A DNA stretch of 64,000 nucleotides from DATEPR01 sp036491115 (GCA_036491115.1 DASXCQ010000056.1:19278-83277); one strand, 5' to 3'; positions 1 to 8,141 are shown, numbered from the stretch's first letter. Numbers and translations are program-made. The notes: a model not told the origin generated them from the sequence alone.

Positions 1-971
1 GGTCCTGCGTCGACGCGGGCGTGAACAGCTTCAAGATGTTCATGGCCTATCCGGGCGTGTTCTACGCGACCGACGGCGAGATCCTGCTGGCGATGCAGCA
101 GGCCAGGCGGACCGGCGGCATGGTGATGATGCACGCGGAGAACGGCATCGCCATCGACCAGTTGGTGGCGCAGGCGGTGGCCGCCGGGCGGACCGATCCG
201 GTGCAGCACGGGCTGACCCGCCCGCCGGAACTGGAGGCCGAGGCCACGTCGCGGGCGATCACGCTGGCCGGGGTGACCGGTGCGCCGCTGTACGTCGTGC
301 ACCTGTCGGCGGCGCAGGCGCTGGCGGCGGTGAGCGAGGCGCGGGACACCGGGCAGAACGTGTTCGCCGAGACGTGCCCGCAGTACCTGTGGCTGTCCAT
401 CGAGGACCTGGCGCGGCCGGATTTCGAGGGTGCGAAGTTCGTGGCGTCTCCCCCGCTGCGGCCCAGGGAGCACCAGGCGTCGCTGTGGCGGGGGCTGCGC
501 ACCAACGACCTGTCGGTGGTGTCGACCGACCACTGCCCGTTCTGCTTCAAGGACCAGAAGGAACTCGGTCGGGACGACTTCTCGAAGATCCCGAACGGCA
601 TCCCCGGCGTCGAACACCGGATGGACCTGCTGCACCAGGGTGTCGCGGCCGGCGAGTTGTCGCTGGCCAGGTGGGTGGACGTGGCGTCGACCACGCCGGC
701 CCGGATGTTCGGGCTGTACCCGCGCAAGGGTGTGCTCCAGCCGGGTTCGGACGCGGACGTCGTGGTGTACGACCCGACGGCGACGCAGACGCTGTCCGCC
801 CAGGGGCACCACATGAACGTGGACTACTCGGCCTACGAGGGGATGCGGGTCACCGGCCGGGTGGAGACGGTGCTGTCCCGTGGCCGGGTGATCATCGAGG
901 GCGGGCAGTACCACGGCAGCACCGGGCACGGGCGGTTCCAGTCCCGGGAGCTGTCGCAGTACCTCAACTGA
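1..971 (+). CDS. dihydropyrimidinase / D-hydantoinase, C-terminal part
   Basis: Cyclic amidohydrolase that opens dihydropyrimidine or hydantoin rings in the cytoplasm (reductive pyrimidine catabolism). The window starts inside the gene: the frame is open from base 3, so about 322 C-terminal residues of a family usually near 460 are present. Visible family motifs are MMHAENG and YVVHLS (metal-ligand histidines) and the catalytic STDHCPF with Asp, followed by the C-terminal beta-sandwich segment ending QSRELSQYLN. The N-terminal HxH metal motif and carboxylated Lys lie outside the window. It ends 10 bp before an F420-type oxidoreductase, so the two are probably cotranscribed. Hydantoinase and dihydropyrimidinase cannot be separated by sequence alone. 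Confidence 0.9.
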   Translation, partial: SCVDAGVNSFKMFMAYPGVFYATDGEILLAMQQARRTGGMVMMHAENGIAIDQLVAQAVAAGRTDPVQHGLTRPPELEAEATSRAITLAGVTGAPLYVVHLSAAQALAAVSEARDTGQNVFAETCPQYLWLSIEDLARPDFEGAKFVASPPLRPREHQASLWRGLRTNDLSVVSTDHCPFCFKDQKELGRDDFSKIPNGIPGVEHRMDLLHQGVAAGELSLARWVDVASTTPARMFGLYPRKGVLQPGSDADVVVYDPTATQTLSAQGHHMNVDYSAYEGMRVTGRVETVLSRGRVIIEGGQYHGSTGHGRFQSRELSQYLN

Positions 972-981
972 AGGGGGCGTC

Positions 982-1977
982 ATGGAGTTCGGCGTTGTGC
1001 TGCAGACCGACCCGCCGGCGAGCGCGGTGGTGGACACCATGCGCGCGGCCGAGGGGCACGGTTTCCGGTATGGCTGGACGTTCGACTCGCACGTGCTGTG
1101 GCAGGAGCCGTTCGTGATCTACAGCCGGATCCTGGCGGAGACGTCCCGGCTGATGGTGGGCCCGATGGTGACCAATCCGAGCACCAGGGACTGGTCGGTG
1201 ATCGCGTCGCTGTTCGCCACGCTGAACGACATGTACGGCAACCGGACTGTGTGCGGGATCGGGCGCGGCGACTCGGCCCGGCGGGTGATCGGGCAGCCGC
1301 CCGCCACGCTGGCCACGCTGCGCGACGCCATGCGGGTGATCAAGGAGCTGGCCGAGGGCAGGGAGGTCGAGCACCACGGCGCCGCCGTGCGGATCCCGTG
1401 GGTGCGGGACGGGAAGCTGGAGATGTGGATGGCGGCCTACGGGCCGAAGGCGCTGAAGCTGGTCGGCGAGCAGGCCGACGGTTTCATCCTGCAGACCGCG
1501 GACCCGGACATCGCGCGCTGGACCATCGGCGCGGTGCGCGACGCTGCGGTGGCGGCGGGCCGGCCGGCGGACGCGGTGACGATGTGTGTCGCCGCACCCG
1601 CCTACGTCGGCACCGACCTGGCCCACCAGCGCGACCAGTTGCGCTGGTTCGGCGGCATGGTCGGCAACCACGTCGCCGACCTGGTGACCCGCTACGGCAC
1701 GTCGGGACCGGTGCCCAGGGCGCTGACCGACTACATCGAGGGCCGGAAGGGGTACGACTACTCGCACCACGGGCGGGCCGGCAACCCGTCGACCGACTTC
1801 GTGCCGGACGCGATCGTGGACCGGTTCTGCCTGGTCGGACCGGCCGAGGCGCACGTCGAGCGGCTGCGCGAACTGGCCGAGCTGGGTGTGGCGCAGTTCG
1901 CGCTGTACCTGATGCACGACCAGCAGGACAAGACACTGGCCGCCTACGGAAACGACGTGCTCCCGGCGTTGCGCTGA
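982..1977 (+). CDS. LLM-class flavin/F420-dependent oxidoreductase (TIGR03842-like)
   Basis: 331 aa, a luciferase-like TIM-barrel oxidoreductase. The opening MEFGVVLQTDPPAS, the central GIGRGDSARR and the closing region of regular alpha/beta units match the subgroup of F420-dependent LLM enzymes that recurs next to dihydropyrimidinase genes. Start ATG is preceded by AAGGGGG. The 10-bp spacing to the upstream hydantoinase makes an operon likely, so a redox step on a pyrimidine-derived or hydantoin substrate is a reasonable inference. The cofactor (F420 or FMN) is not proven by sequence. Confidence 0.85.
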   Translation: MEFGVVLQTDPPASAVVDTMRAAEGHGFRYGWTFDSHVLWQEPFVIYSRILAETSRLMVGPMVTNPSTRDWSVIASLFATLNDMYGNRTVCGIGRGDSARRVIGQPPATLATLRDAMRVIKELAEGREVEHHGAAVRIPWVRDGKLEMWMAAYGPKALKLVGEQADGFILQTADPDIARWTIGAVRDAAVAAGRPADAVTMCVAAPAYVGTDLAHQRDQLRWFGGMVGNHVADLVTRYGTSGPVPRALTDYIEGRKGYDYSHHGRAGNPSTDFVPDAIVDRFCLVGPAEAHVERLRELAELGVAQFALYLMHDQQDKTLAAYGNDVLPALR

Positions 1978-2039
1978 CAGAGTGCCCACCCTTCGTCACC
2001 GCCTGTCCTCCCGGGATGTGGCGTTATCGCCGACTACTT

Positions 2040-2054
2040 GCAATTACTAGTTGC
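2040..2054. promoter_or_regulatory. Fur-type 7-1-7 palindrome upstream of the Ni/Co permease
   Basis: GCAATTA-C-TAGTTGC: seven-base arms around one central base, with a single mismatched pair. It lies 48 bp before the nickel/cobalt permease ATG. The 7-1-7 geometry is typical of Fur-family metalloregulator boxes, and a TTGCAA element like half of the Streptomyces Nur box overlaps its left side (2038-2043). Binding by a nickel- or cobalt-responsive regulator is an inference. A GGCG-TTAT-CGCC mini-hairpin sits just upstream at 2020-2031. Confidence 0.45.
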
Positions 2055-2102
2055 CGGCGTTAACAATCTCCTCGGACGGCAGGCGACGACGAAGGGCGGC
2101 AC

Positions 2103-3200
2103 ATGACGAGGACCCGGCGCATCTCACTCACCCGCAAGGAATGGCTGCGGGCGTCGGGCATGATCGCCACGATCGTCGGGCTGACCGTGATCGGCTGGGG
2201 CGTGCTGTTCCTGTTCGTCGTGCCCGGCCACTACACGGTGGGCGCCAAGACGTTCGGCGTCGGCATCGCGCTGACCGCCTACACGCTGGGCGCGCGGCAC
2301 GCGTTCGACGCCGACCACATCTCCGCGATCGACAACACCACCCGCAAGCTGATGGCCGACGGGCAGCGGCCGCTGTCGGTCGGGTTCTGGTTCTCGCTGG
2401 GTCACTCGTCGATCGTGTTCGGCCTGTCGCTGCTGCTCAGCTTCGGGGTGAAGGCGCTGATCGGGCCGGTGGCCAACGACTCGTCGCGGCTGCACGCCAT
2501 CACCGGGGTGGTCGGCACCAGCGTGTCCGGCGTGTTCCTGTACCTGATCGCGATCATCAACCTGGTCGTGCTGGTGGGCATCCTGAAGGTGTTCGCCAAG
2601 ATGCGGCGGGGTCAGTTCGACGAGGCCGCGCTGGAGGAACAGCTCAACAACCGTGGCTTCATGAACCGGATCTTCGGCCGGTTCACCAAGTCGATCACCA
2701 AGCCGTGGCAGATGTACCCGGTGGGTGTCCTGTTCGGACTCGGGTTCGACACCGCGACCGAGGTGGCGCTGCTGGTGCTGGCCGGCACCGGCGCGGCGGC
2801 CAACCTGCCGTGGTACGCGATCCTGGTGTTGCCGGTGCTGTTCGCGGCCGGGATGAGCCTGTTCGACTCCATCGACGGGTCGTTCATGAACTTCGCCTAC
2901 GGCTGGGCGTTCGCCAAGCCGGTGCGCAAGGTCTACTACAACATCACCATCACCGGGCTGTCCGTGGCGGTCGCGCTGCTGGTCGGCACGATCGAGGTGC
3001 TGGGGCTGCTGGCCGGGGAGTTCAAGTGGACCGGCGGCTTCTGGCAGTGGATGTCCTCGGTCGACCTGAACACCATCGGGTTCGCCATCGTCGGCCTGTT
3101 CGTGCTCACCTGGGTGGTGGCGCTGGCGGTGTGGCGGTTCGGCCGGATCGAGGACCGGTGGAGCGCCCGGCTGCGGGCCGCATCCGAACCGATGGACTGA
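2103..3200 (+). CDS. HoxN/HupN/NixA family nickel/cobalt permease
   Basis: 365 aa polytopic membrane protein (about eight hydrophobic segments) that imports Ni2+ or Co2+ across the cytoplasmic membrane. The family signature in helix II is clear: RHAFDADHISAIDN, containing the metal-selecting HxxxDH core. The second signature LGFDTATEVALL and the FDSIDGSFMN motif follow. RBS GAAGGGCGG is 5 bp before ATG. It is a single gene between the pyrimidine pair and the convergent Nudix gene; no metalloenzyme genes are adjacent. The Fur-like palindrome upstream suggests metal-responsive control. Confidence 0.93.
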   Translation: MTRTRRISLTRKEWLRASGMIATIVGLTVIGWGVLFLFVVPGHYTVGAKTFGVGIALTAYTLGARHAFDADHISAIDNTTRKLMADGQRPLSVGFWFSLGHSSIVFGLSLLLSFGVKALIGPVANDSSRLHAITGVVGTSVSGVFLYLIAIINLVVLVGILKVFAKMRRGQFDEAALEEQLNNRGFMNRIFGRFTKSITKPWQMYPVGVLFGLGFDTATEVALLVLAGTGAAANLPWYAILVLPVLFAAGMSLFDSIDGSFMNFAYGWAFAKPVRKVYYNITITGLSVAVALLVGTIEVLGLLAGEFKWTGGFWQWMSSVDLNTIGFAIVGLFVLTWVVALAVWRFGRIEDRWSARLRAASEPMD

Positions 3201-3204
3201 CCGG

Positions 3205-4152
3205 TCAGCGGATCGGCCGGGTGGTGCCGTCCCAGGTGCCGTCCAGCAGGGTCGGCAGGTACTCGGCGAGCTGCTCCGGGTAGATCAGCTCCGAGGTGGC
3301 CCGCAGTTCCCGCTGGGTCCACCACCGGTGGCCGTCGACGGTGTCGGCGCGACCGATCCTGGCCAGGAAGAACCACTCCTCGCTGTGCTGCGGGCCCTCC
3401 GCCGAGGGGACGCTGACCCGCCGCCGCCACGCCGGACCGACCAGCCGGTCCGGCGACGCCCGCACCCCGGTGTCCTCGCGCAGTTCGCGCACCGCCGTGG
3501 CGCGCAGGTCCTCGCCTGCCTCGACGCTGCCGCCGGGGGTGCACCAGAACGGCTGCTCGGGGTCGGCGCCGGGCAGCAGCAACACCCGGCCCGCCGGGTC
3601 GGCCACCACAATCCTGGCCGACCGCCGCCACGACGTCGCCGACGCCACGTCGGGCGCGGGTTCGGCGATCTCGAAGTAGTGCGGCTGCGCGGCCGTGCCG
3701 GCCAGCCGCAGCCACCGCACCAGCCGCCGGGTGCGCAGCGAGAGCGTGTCCCGGACGGCGTCGTTGTGCACCCGCCTGGCCAGCACGACCCGCTGCTCCG
3801 CGTCGGCCAGCTCCTCGGCCAGCGCCGCCGGCATCGTCGCCCGGTCCAGGTCGCCGAGCAGCCGGGACAGGTCGCTCTCGGCCGCCTCCCGGTCGTCCCG
3901 GCCGGCCAGTTCGGCGCGGTCGGCGGCGGCCCGCAGCGCCGCGACGCAGGAGGTCGACACGGTGCCGGTGGCGGCCACCGCGCGGGTGACCACGGCCCGG
4001 CGGGCCAGTGCGGCGTCCAGGCCGGCCCAGGCCGCGTCGGTGCGCACGTGCAGCCGGTCCAGCCGGTTCGCGGTGCCCAGCAGCCACGGCCCGGACACCA
4101 GGGCGGCGCCCAGCACCACCACCAGCAGCACGACCAGCGAATGAGGGTCCAT
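3205..4152 (-). CDS. membrane-anchored Nudix hydrolase with LemA-like N-terminus (Rv2609c type)
   Basis: 315 aa. A single transmembrane helix (about residues 7-27) is followed by a helical region resembling LemA (NRLDRLHVRTDAAWAGLDA). A Nudix domain then carries the box GGSVEAGEDLRATAVREL continuing REDTGV, with Asp at the second Glu of the EE pair. The Nudix half should hydrolyse a nucleoside-diphosphate-linked substrate; the substrate is unknown. It is the last gene of the PIM operon, 4 bp after pimA, the place held by Rv2609c in mycobacteria. Convergent with the permease gene. Confidence 0.82.
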   Translation of the reverse strand: MDPHSLVVLLVVVLGAALVSGPWLLGTANRLDRLHVRTDAAWAGLDAALARRAVVTRAVAATGTVSTSCVAALRAAADRAELAGRDDREAAESDLSRLLGDLDRATMPAALAEELADAEQRVVLARRVHNDAVRDTLSLRTRRLVRWLRLAGTAAQPHYFEIAEPAPDVASATSWRRSARIVVADPAGRVLLLPGADPEQPFWCTPGGSVEAGEDLRATAVRELREDTGVRASPDRLVGPAWRRRVSVPSAEGPQHSEEWFFLARIGRADTVDGHRWWTQRELRATSELIYPEQLAEYLPTLLDGTWDGTTRPIR

Positions 4153-4156
4153 CAGC

Positions 4157-5293
4157 TCAATTGTCCCCGGCCTCGTGCACCCTGCCCGGTGTGGCCGCGA
4201 TCGCGATCTCGTACACCCGCAGCACCTGCGTGGCCAGGATCGACCAGTCCCAGGCGGCCACCCGCCTGCTGCCCGCCTGGGCCAACGCGGCCCGCCGGCC
4301 AGGATCGAGGAGCAGGCCGCGCAGCGCGTCGGCCAGCGCCACGTCGTCGTTGACGGCGGACAGCACGCCCGCCGTGCCGTCGTCCAGCACCCGGCGGAAC
4401 GCGTCCAGGTCGCTGGCCACCACGGCGGCGCCGGCGGCCATCGCCTCGGTGAGGATCATGCCGAAGCTCTCGCCGTGGGTGTTGGGCGCGCAGTAGACGT
4501 CCATGCTGCGCAAGGCCCGCGCCTTGGTCTCGTCGTCGGCCTGGCCCAGCAGCACCAGCCGGTCGGCCAGTTCGGGACCGGCCTGCCGGCGCAGTTCGAC
4601 CGCCTCTCCCCTGCCGACGACCAGCAGCGTGAGGTCGGAGAACTCGGGCAGCAGCCTGCGCAGCGCGGCCAGCAGCACCGGCATGCCTTTGCGCGGCTCG
4701 GTGAACCGGCCGACGAATCCGACCGTGCCACCGTGCCTCGGGTAGCCGGGCAGTGGCTGGGCTCCGGCGTAGAAGCCGATGTCGACGCCGTTGGGGATCT
4801 CCACCGCGTCCCCACCAAGGTGCTGCACCTGGACCCGCCTGGCCAGCGCGGACACCGCGATCCGGGCGGTGATCTTCTCCAGGAACGGCTGCAGGAACGG
4901 CTGGAACGCGACCAGCGCGCGGGACCGCTGGGTGGACGTGTGGAAGGTGGCCACGATCGGGCCGTCGGCCTCCATCAGCGCCAGCATGGACAGGCTCGGC
5001 GCGGTCGGCTCGTGCAGGTGCAGCACGTCGAAGTCGTGCTCGCGGATCCAGCGGCGGGACCGCGCGTACGAGCGGGGACCGAACGACAGCCGCGCCACCG
5101 ACCCGTTGTAGGGGATGCCGACCGCGCGGCCCGCCGGGGTGACGAAGTCCGGCACGTCGGCCTCCTCGTCGGCCGGTGCCAGCACGTCGACCTCGTGGCC
5201 CAGCCCGCGCAGCGCCCTGGCCAGGTCGACGACGTGCGACTGCACCCCGCCCGGCACCTCGAGCGAGTACGGGCAGACGATGCCGATCCTCAC
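4157..5293 (-). CDS. pimA: phosphatidyl-myo-inositol mannosyltransferase PimA
   Basis: 378 aa GT4-type GT-B glycosyltransferase that moves mannose from GDP-mannose to phosphatidylinositol, the first step of PIM synthesis on the inner face of the membrane. Conserved pieces: GIVCPYSLEVPGGVQSHV at the N-terminus, LHLHEPTAPSLSML, NGVDIGFY, VGFVGRFTEPRKGM, and the EX7E element in ESFGMILTEAMAAG. GTG at 5293 is chosen because it overlaps the patA stop as GTGA and begins exactly at the conserved VRIGIVCPYS; the open frame extends 224 codons further upstream but only antisense-like sequence is there. Confidence 0.94.
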   Translation of the reverse strand: MRIGIVCPYSLEVPGGVQSHVVDLARALRGLGHEVDVLAPADEEADVPDFVTPAGRAVGIPYNGSVARLSFGPRSYARSRRWIREHDFDVLHLHEPTAPSLSMLALMEADGPIVATFHTSTQRSRALVAFQPFLQPFLEKITARIAVSALARRVQVQHLGGDAVEIPNGVDIGFYAGAQPLPGYPRHGGTVGFVGRFTEPRKGMPVLLAALRRLLPEFSDLTLLVVGRGEAVELRRQAGPELADRLVLLGQADDETKARALRSMDVYCAPNTHGESFGMILTEAMAAGAAVVASDLDAFRRVLDDGTAGVLSAVNDDVALADALRGLLLDPGRRAALAQAGSRRVAAWDWSILATQVLRVYEIAIAATPGRVHEAGDN

Positions 5294-6207
5294 GCCGCTG
5301 CCTCGGTGGGCAGCGGCCGGTCCAGGTCGGCCAGCCACAGCTTCTGCATCATGTGCCAGTCGGCCGGCTGCGCGGCGATGTCGCCCGCGAACACGTCGGC
5401 CATCGCCTGGGTCGCCGCGCCCACCCCGGCCTTGCTGGCGACCCTGATCGGCGGGTGGATGCGGAACAGCCAGCCGCCGTCGTCGGTGAACCAGCTGCCC
5501 ACCGGCAGCAGCGCGGCACCGGTGCGGGCGGCCAGCATCGCCGGACCACCCGGCATCCGCGCTTCCGCACCGAAGAACGTCACCGGCAGCCCGGATGACG
5601 TGAGGTCGCGGTCGCTGATCAGGCACACCACCTTGTTGGCCCGCAACCGCTGGGACAGCACCACGAACGGATGCCGCTCGCCGCCGGTCAGCGGCACGAT
5701 CTCGAAGCCGAGCGACTCGCGGTAGGCGACGAACCGGCGGTAGAGCGACTCCGGCCGCAGCCGCTCGGCGACCGTGGTGAAACCGTCCTGGCGCTGTGCC
5801 AGCCAGGCGCCCGCGATGTCGAAGTTCGCGCTGTGTGACAGGGTCAGGAGCGCGCCGTTGCCCTCGGCGAGCGCGGCGTCCAGGTACTCCTGGCCGGCCA
5901 CCTGCGGGTCGACCCGTTCGTAGAGCGCCCGCAGGTCCATCGACGGCAGCCGGAACGCCTCGCACCAGTACCGGGCATACGACCGGACGCCCTCGCGGAC
6001 CAACTCGTCCAGTTCGTCGTCGCCGGCCCTGGGCACCACCCGGGCCAGATTGCGGCGCAGTTGCAGCACGCCGGGGCCGGGTCGCCGCGACGAGAGGTCG
6101 GCGCCGGTGCGGAACAGCCCGGCGGCCAGGCCACCGGGCAGCCGGCGCACCAGCCCCCAGCCGGCGCCGAAACCCAGGTCCACCAACCGGTTCGTGAACT
6201 CACTCAC
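5290..6207 (-). CDS. phosphatidylinositol mannoside acyltransferase
   Basis: About 305 aa LpxL-like (HtrB family) acyltransferase that acylates the mannose of PIM1/PIM2 at the membrane (Rv2611c/PatA equivalent by position). The catalytic HX4E-type motif is seen as LSHSANFDIAGAWLA (His with an acidic residue five on), with VPLTGGERHPF and LISDRDLTSSGLPV downstream. GTG 6207 is preferred: GGAAGG lies at a good distance and the start overlaps the pgsA stop as GTGAGTGA. GTG 6216 is possible but has no room for an RBS. Overlaps pimA by 4 bp. Confidence 0.88.
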   Translation of the reverse strand: MSEFTNRLVDLGFGAGWGLVRRLPGGLAAGLFRTGADLSSRRPGPGVLQLRRNLARVVPRAGDDELDELVREGVRSYARYWCEAFRLPSMDLRALYERVDPQVAGQEYLDAALAEGNGALLTLSHSANFDIAGAWLAQRQDGFTTVAERLRPESLYRRFVAYRESLGFEIVPLTGGERHPFVVLSQRLRANKVVCLISDRDLTSSGLPVTFFGAEARMPGGPAMLAARTGAALLPVGSWFTDDGGWLFRIHPPIRVASKAGVGAATQAMADVFAGDIAAQPADWHMMQKLWLADLDRPLPTEAAA

Positions 6208-6832
6208 CGTTCCCACCTTCCGGCCGAGGGTCGGCCCGCGCCGACCGCTGGACCGACAGCAGCCGCTGCACGACGGTGATCACCGCCAGCACGGCGAGCA
6301 GCAGCAACCCGATCCGCGCCGCGTAGGGCACGCCCAGGCCCTGCAGGCCGGTGCCGACCAGCGCGATGATGAACCGCTCCGCCCGCTCCACCAGGCCGCC
6401 GTCACCGCTCAGGCCGGCGGCCTCGGCCCGCGCCTTCACGTAGGAGATCACCTGGGCGGCGACCAGGCTGACGAGGGCGGCCCCACCGGCGATCCTGTCG
6501 CCCGCGACCACCAGGGCCCACCACGCCATGGCACCGAACAGCACGCCGTCGGCGATCCGGTCACAACTGGCGTCCAGCACGGTGCCGAACCGGGTGACCT
6601 GGCCGGACGTGCGGGCCATCGACCCGTCCAGCAGGTCGAACAGCACGAACAGGGTGACCAGCGCGCTGCCCACGAACAACAGGTTGAGCGGGAAGAACAC
6701 CAGCGCGCACACGACGGTGCCCGCGGTGCCGATCAGGGTCATCGCGTTGGGGGTGAGACCGGCTCGGACCAGCCACGCGCCGACGGGGTCGGTCACGCGG
6801 GAGACGGAGGCGCGGGCGAAAACGTTGAGCAT
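6200..6832 (-). CDS. pgsA: phosphatidylinositol phosphate synthase (CDP-alcohol phosphotransferase)
   Basis: 210 aa integral membrane enzyme joining CDP-diacylglycerol and inositol-3-phosphate. The full CDP-alcohol phosphotransferase signature DGxxARx8GxxxDxxxD is present as DGSMAR ... G TVL D ASC D, roughly residues 65-90, and several hydrophobic helices follow. ATG at 6832 (MLNVFARASVSRVTDPVG) is the conserved start; the frame is open upstream to 6934 but that part is Arg-rich and not family-like. The gene starts the pgsA-patA-pimA-Nudix run and is separated from HIT/thrS by the inserted marR/yceI pair. Confidence 0.93.
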   Translation of the reverse strand: MLNVFARASVSRVTDPVGAWLVRAGLTPNAMTLIGTAGTVVCALVFFPLNLLFVGSALVTLFVLFDLLDGSMARTSGQVTRFGTVLDASCDRIADGVLFGAMAWWALVVAGDRIAGGAALVSLVAAQVISYVKARAEAAGLSGDGGLVERAERFIIALVGTGLQGLGVPYAARIGLLLLAVLAVITVVQRLLSVQRSARADPRPEGGNGE

Positions 6833-6952
6833 GACGCTGTGGGCTGCACCTGCTGGTCGGGTTCGGCGTGGGCGGCTGGCCAGGGCAGCGTATCGGCCCT
6901 GATCGCCCGGACGGACGACGACACGGGTCAGCACGCGCCAGCGGCGTGCCGG

Positions 6953-7432
6953 CTACACCCCGAGTCCGGGCCCGTACGGATCGGGACCGGCCTTGCGGAC
7001 CGTGGCGCAGATCTCACCGAGTTGTTCGATCTGCTCGCCGGACAGCACGTCGAACAGCAGTGTCCTGACCTGTTCCACGTGGCCATGGGCGGCGTCGGCG
7101 AGCGCGGCGAAGCCCTTCTCGGTGAGCACGGCGAACGCGCCGCGCTTGTCCGACGGGCATTCCGTGCGGCGGACCCAGCCCTCCTGTTCCATGCGCGCGA
7201 CCGCATGTGAGAGACGGCTGCGGGAGAATCGGCTACGGTCGGCGAGTTGGCTCATCCGCAGCGTGCGGTCCGGGGCCTCGGACAGTGAGACCATGATCTC
7301 GTAGTATGTGGTGGGCATGCCGGAGTCGCGCTGTAGCTGCCGTTCCAGGCAACTCTCGACCATGCGGGTGGCCGCCATGTAGTTGCGCCACACGCGCTGC
7401 TCCTCGGCGGAGAGCCACCGCACATCACCCAT
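6953..7432 (-). CDS. MarR family transcriptional regulator
   Basis: 159 aa winged-helix regulator. N-terminal helices (WRNYMAATRMVESCLERQL) lead to the wHTH (LRMSQLADRSRFSRSRLSHAVARME) and the wing RRTECPSDKRGAFAVLT, then C-terminal dimerisation helices. It is divergent from yceI; the 90-bp gap holds two copies of one 14-bp inverted repeat, so it probably represses itself and yceI. The pair interrupts the otherwise conserved thrS-HIT-pgsA neighbourhood. Confidence 0.92.
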   Translation of the reverse strand: MGDVRWLSAEEQRVWRNYMAATRMVESCLERQLQRDSGMPTTYYEIMVSLSEAPDRTLRMSQLADRSRFSRSRLSHAVARMEQEGWVRRTECPSDKRGAFAVLTEKGFAALADAAHGHVEQVRTLLFDVLSGEQIEQLGEICATVRKAGPDPYGPGLGV

Positions 7433-7453
7433 GGCACCCAGTGTACCGTCCTG

Positions 7454-7467
7454 GTTGAGCTCTCAAT
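7454..7467. promoter_or_regulatory. putative MarR operator, copy 1
   Basis: GTTGA-GCTC-TCAAT, an inverted repeat of 5-base arms with a 4-base spacer (last base mismatched). It matches the copy at 7488-7501 and lies in the marR/yceI divergent promoter, 22 bp from the marR start. Binding by the adjacent MarR protein is inferred from position and duplication. Confidence 0.6.
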
Positions 7468-7487
7468 CATAACTCGCTATCCTACTA

Positions 7488-7501
7488 GTTGAAAGCTCAA
7501 C
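7488..7501. promoter_or_regulatory. putative MarR operator, copy 2
   Basis: GTTGA-AAGC-TCAAC, a perfect 5-4-5 inverted repeat starting 34 bp after copy 1 (about three helical turns). It lies 8 bp before the AGGAGG RBS of yceI, where binding would block yceI transcription. Confidence 0.62.
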
Positions 7502-7522
7502 CATCTTTAGGAGGCAATGCCC

Positions 7523-8089
7523 GTGAGCACCCCAGCGATCGCCATTCCCGGCTACGTTGCCGGCACCTGGGACATCGACCCGGTCCACTCCGACGTGTCG
7601 ATCGTGGCCAGGCACTTCGTGGTCAGCAAGGTCCGGGGCCACTTCAAGGAGTTCTCCGGCAGCATCACCACCGGCGAGAACCCGCTGCAGTCCACGGTGT
7701 CCGCGACCATCGTCGCGTCGTCCATCGACACCAACCAGGAGCAGCGCGACGGCCACATCCGCAGCGGCGACTTCCTGGACGTGGAGAAGTTCCCGGAGAT
7801 CACCTTCAACTCCACCGGCGTGCGCCAGGCCGGTGACGACTTCGAGCTGGACGGCGACCTGGCCCTGCACGGCGTGACCAACAACGTCACGCTCAAGCTC
7901 GAGGTCTCCGGCCTGGGCCCGGACGCGTACGGCGGCACCCGGATCGGCTTCAGCGCCACCGGCTCCGTGCTGCGCAGCGAGTTCGGCATGTCGTTCCACC
8001 CGGTCATGGAGACCGGCGGTGCCGTGGTCAGCGACAAGCTCGACGTCCGCATCGAGATCGAGGCCGTGCTCCAGCAGCCGCAGTCCTGA
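7523..8089 (+). CDS. YceI family lipid-binding protein
   Basis: 188 aa YceI-like lipocalin-fold protein that binds amphiphilic or isoprenoid-like molecules; no signal peptide is visible, so it is probably cytoplasmic. Typical landmarks are GTWDIDPVHSDVSIVARHF, VSGDFLDVEKFPEITF-like RSGDFLDVEKFPEITF, and the late GTRIGFSATG. The AGGAGG at 7509-7514 is 8 nt from GTG 7523 but only 2 nt from ATG 7517, so GTG is preferred; ATG would add two residues. Regulated by the divergent MarR protein by inference. Confidence 0.92.
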   Translation: MSTPAIAIPGYVAGTWDIDPVHSDVSIVARHFVVSKVRGHFKEFSGSITTGENPLQSTVSATIVASSIDTNQEQRDGHIRSGDFLDVEKFPEITFNSTGVRQAGDDFELDGDLALHGVTNNVTLKLEVSGLGPDAYGGTRIGFSATGSVLRSEFGMSFHPVMETGGAVVSDKLDVRIEIEAVLQQPQS

Positions 8090-8110
8090 TCACCGCATGA
8101 CGGCCACTCT

Positions 8111-8141
8111 GGGCCGCCGGCGACCCCTCAGCCGGCGGCCC
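8111..8141. terminator. bidirectional terminator hairpin between yceI and HIT gene
   Basis: Perfect 11-bp inverted repeat GGGCCGCCGGC / GCCGGCGGCCC with a 9-base loop, 21 bp after the yceI stop. The loop contains the stop codon of the convergent HIT gene (8128-8130). No T-run, as is common in high-GC actinobacteria. Confidence 0.7.

Noticed and set aside
62..814. 250-aa antisense open frame
   Set aside because: It mirrors the dihydropyrimidinase codons; in 70%+ GC DNA such shadow frames are common and the protein has no family pattern.
964..1989. 341-aa minus-strand open frame
   Set aside because: Antisense shadow of the LLM oxidoreductase, His/Arg/Val-rich and without domain features.
4157..5965. 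602-aa open frame containing PimA
   Set aside because: Only the part from GTG 5293 is family-like; the upstream part is a shadow of the acyltransferase gene.
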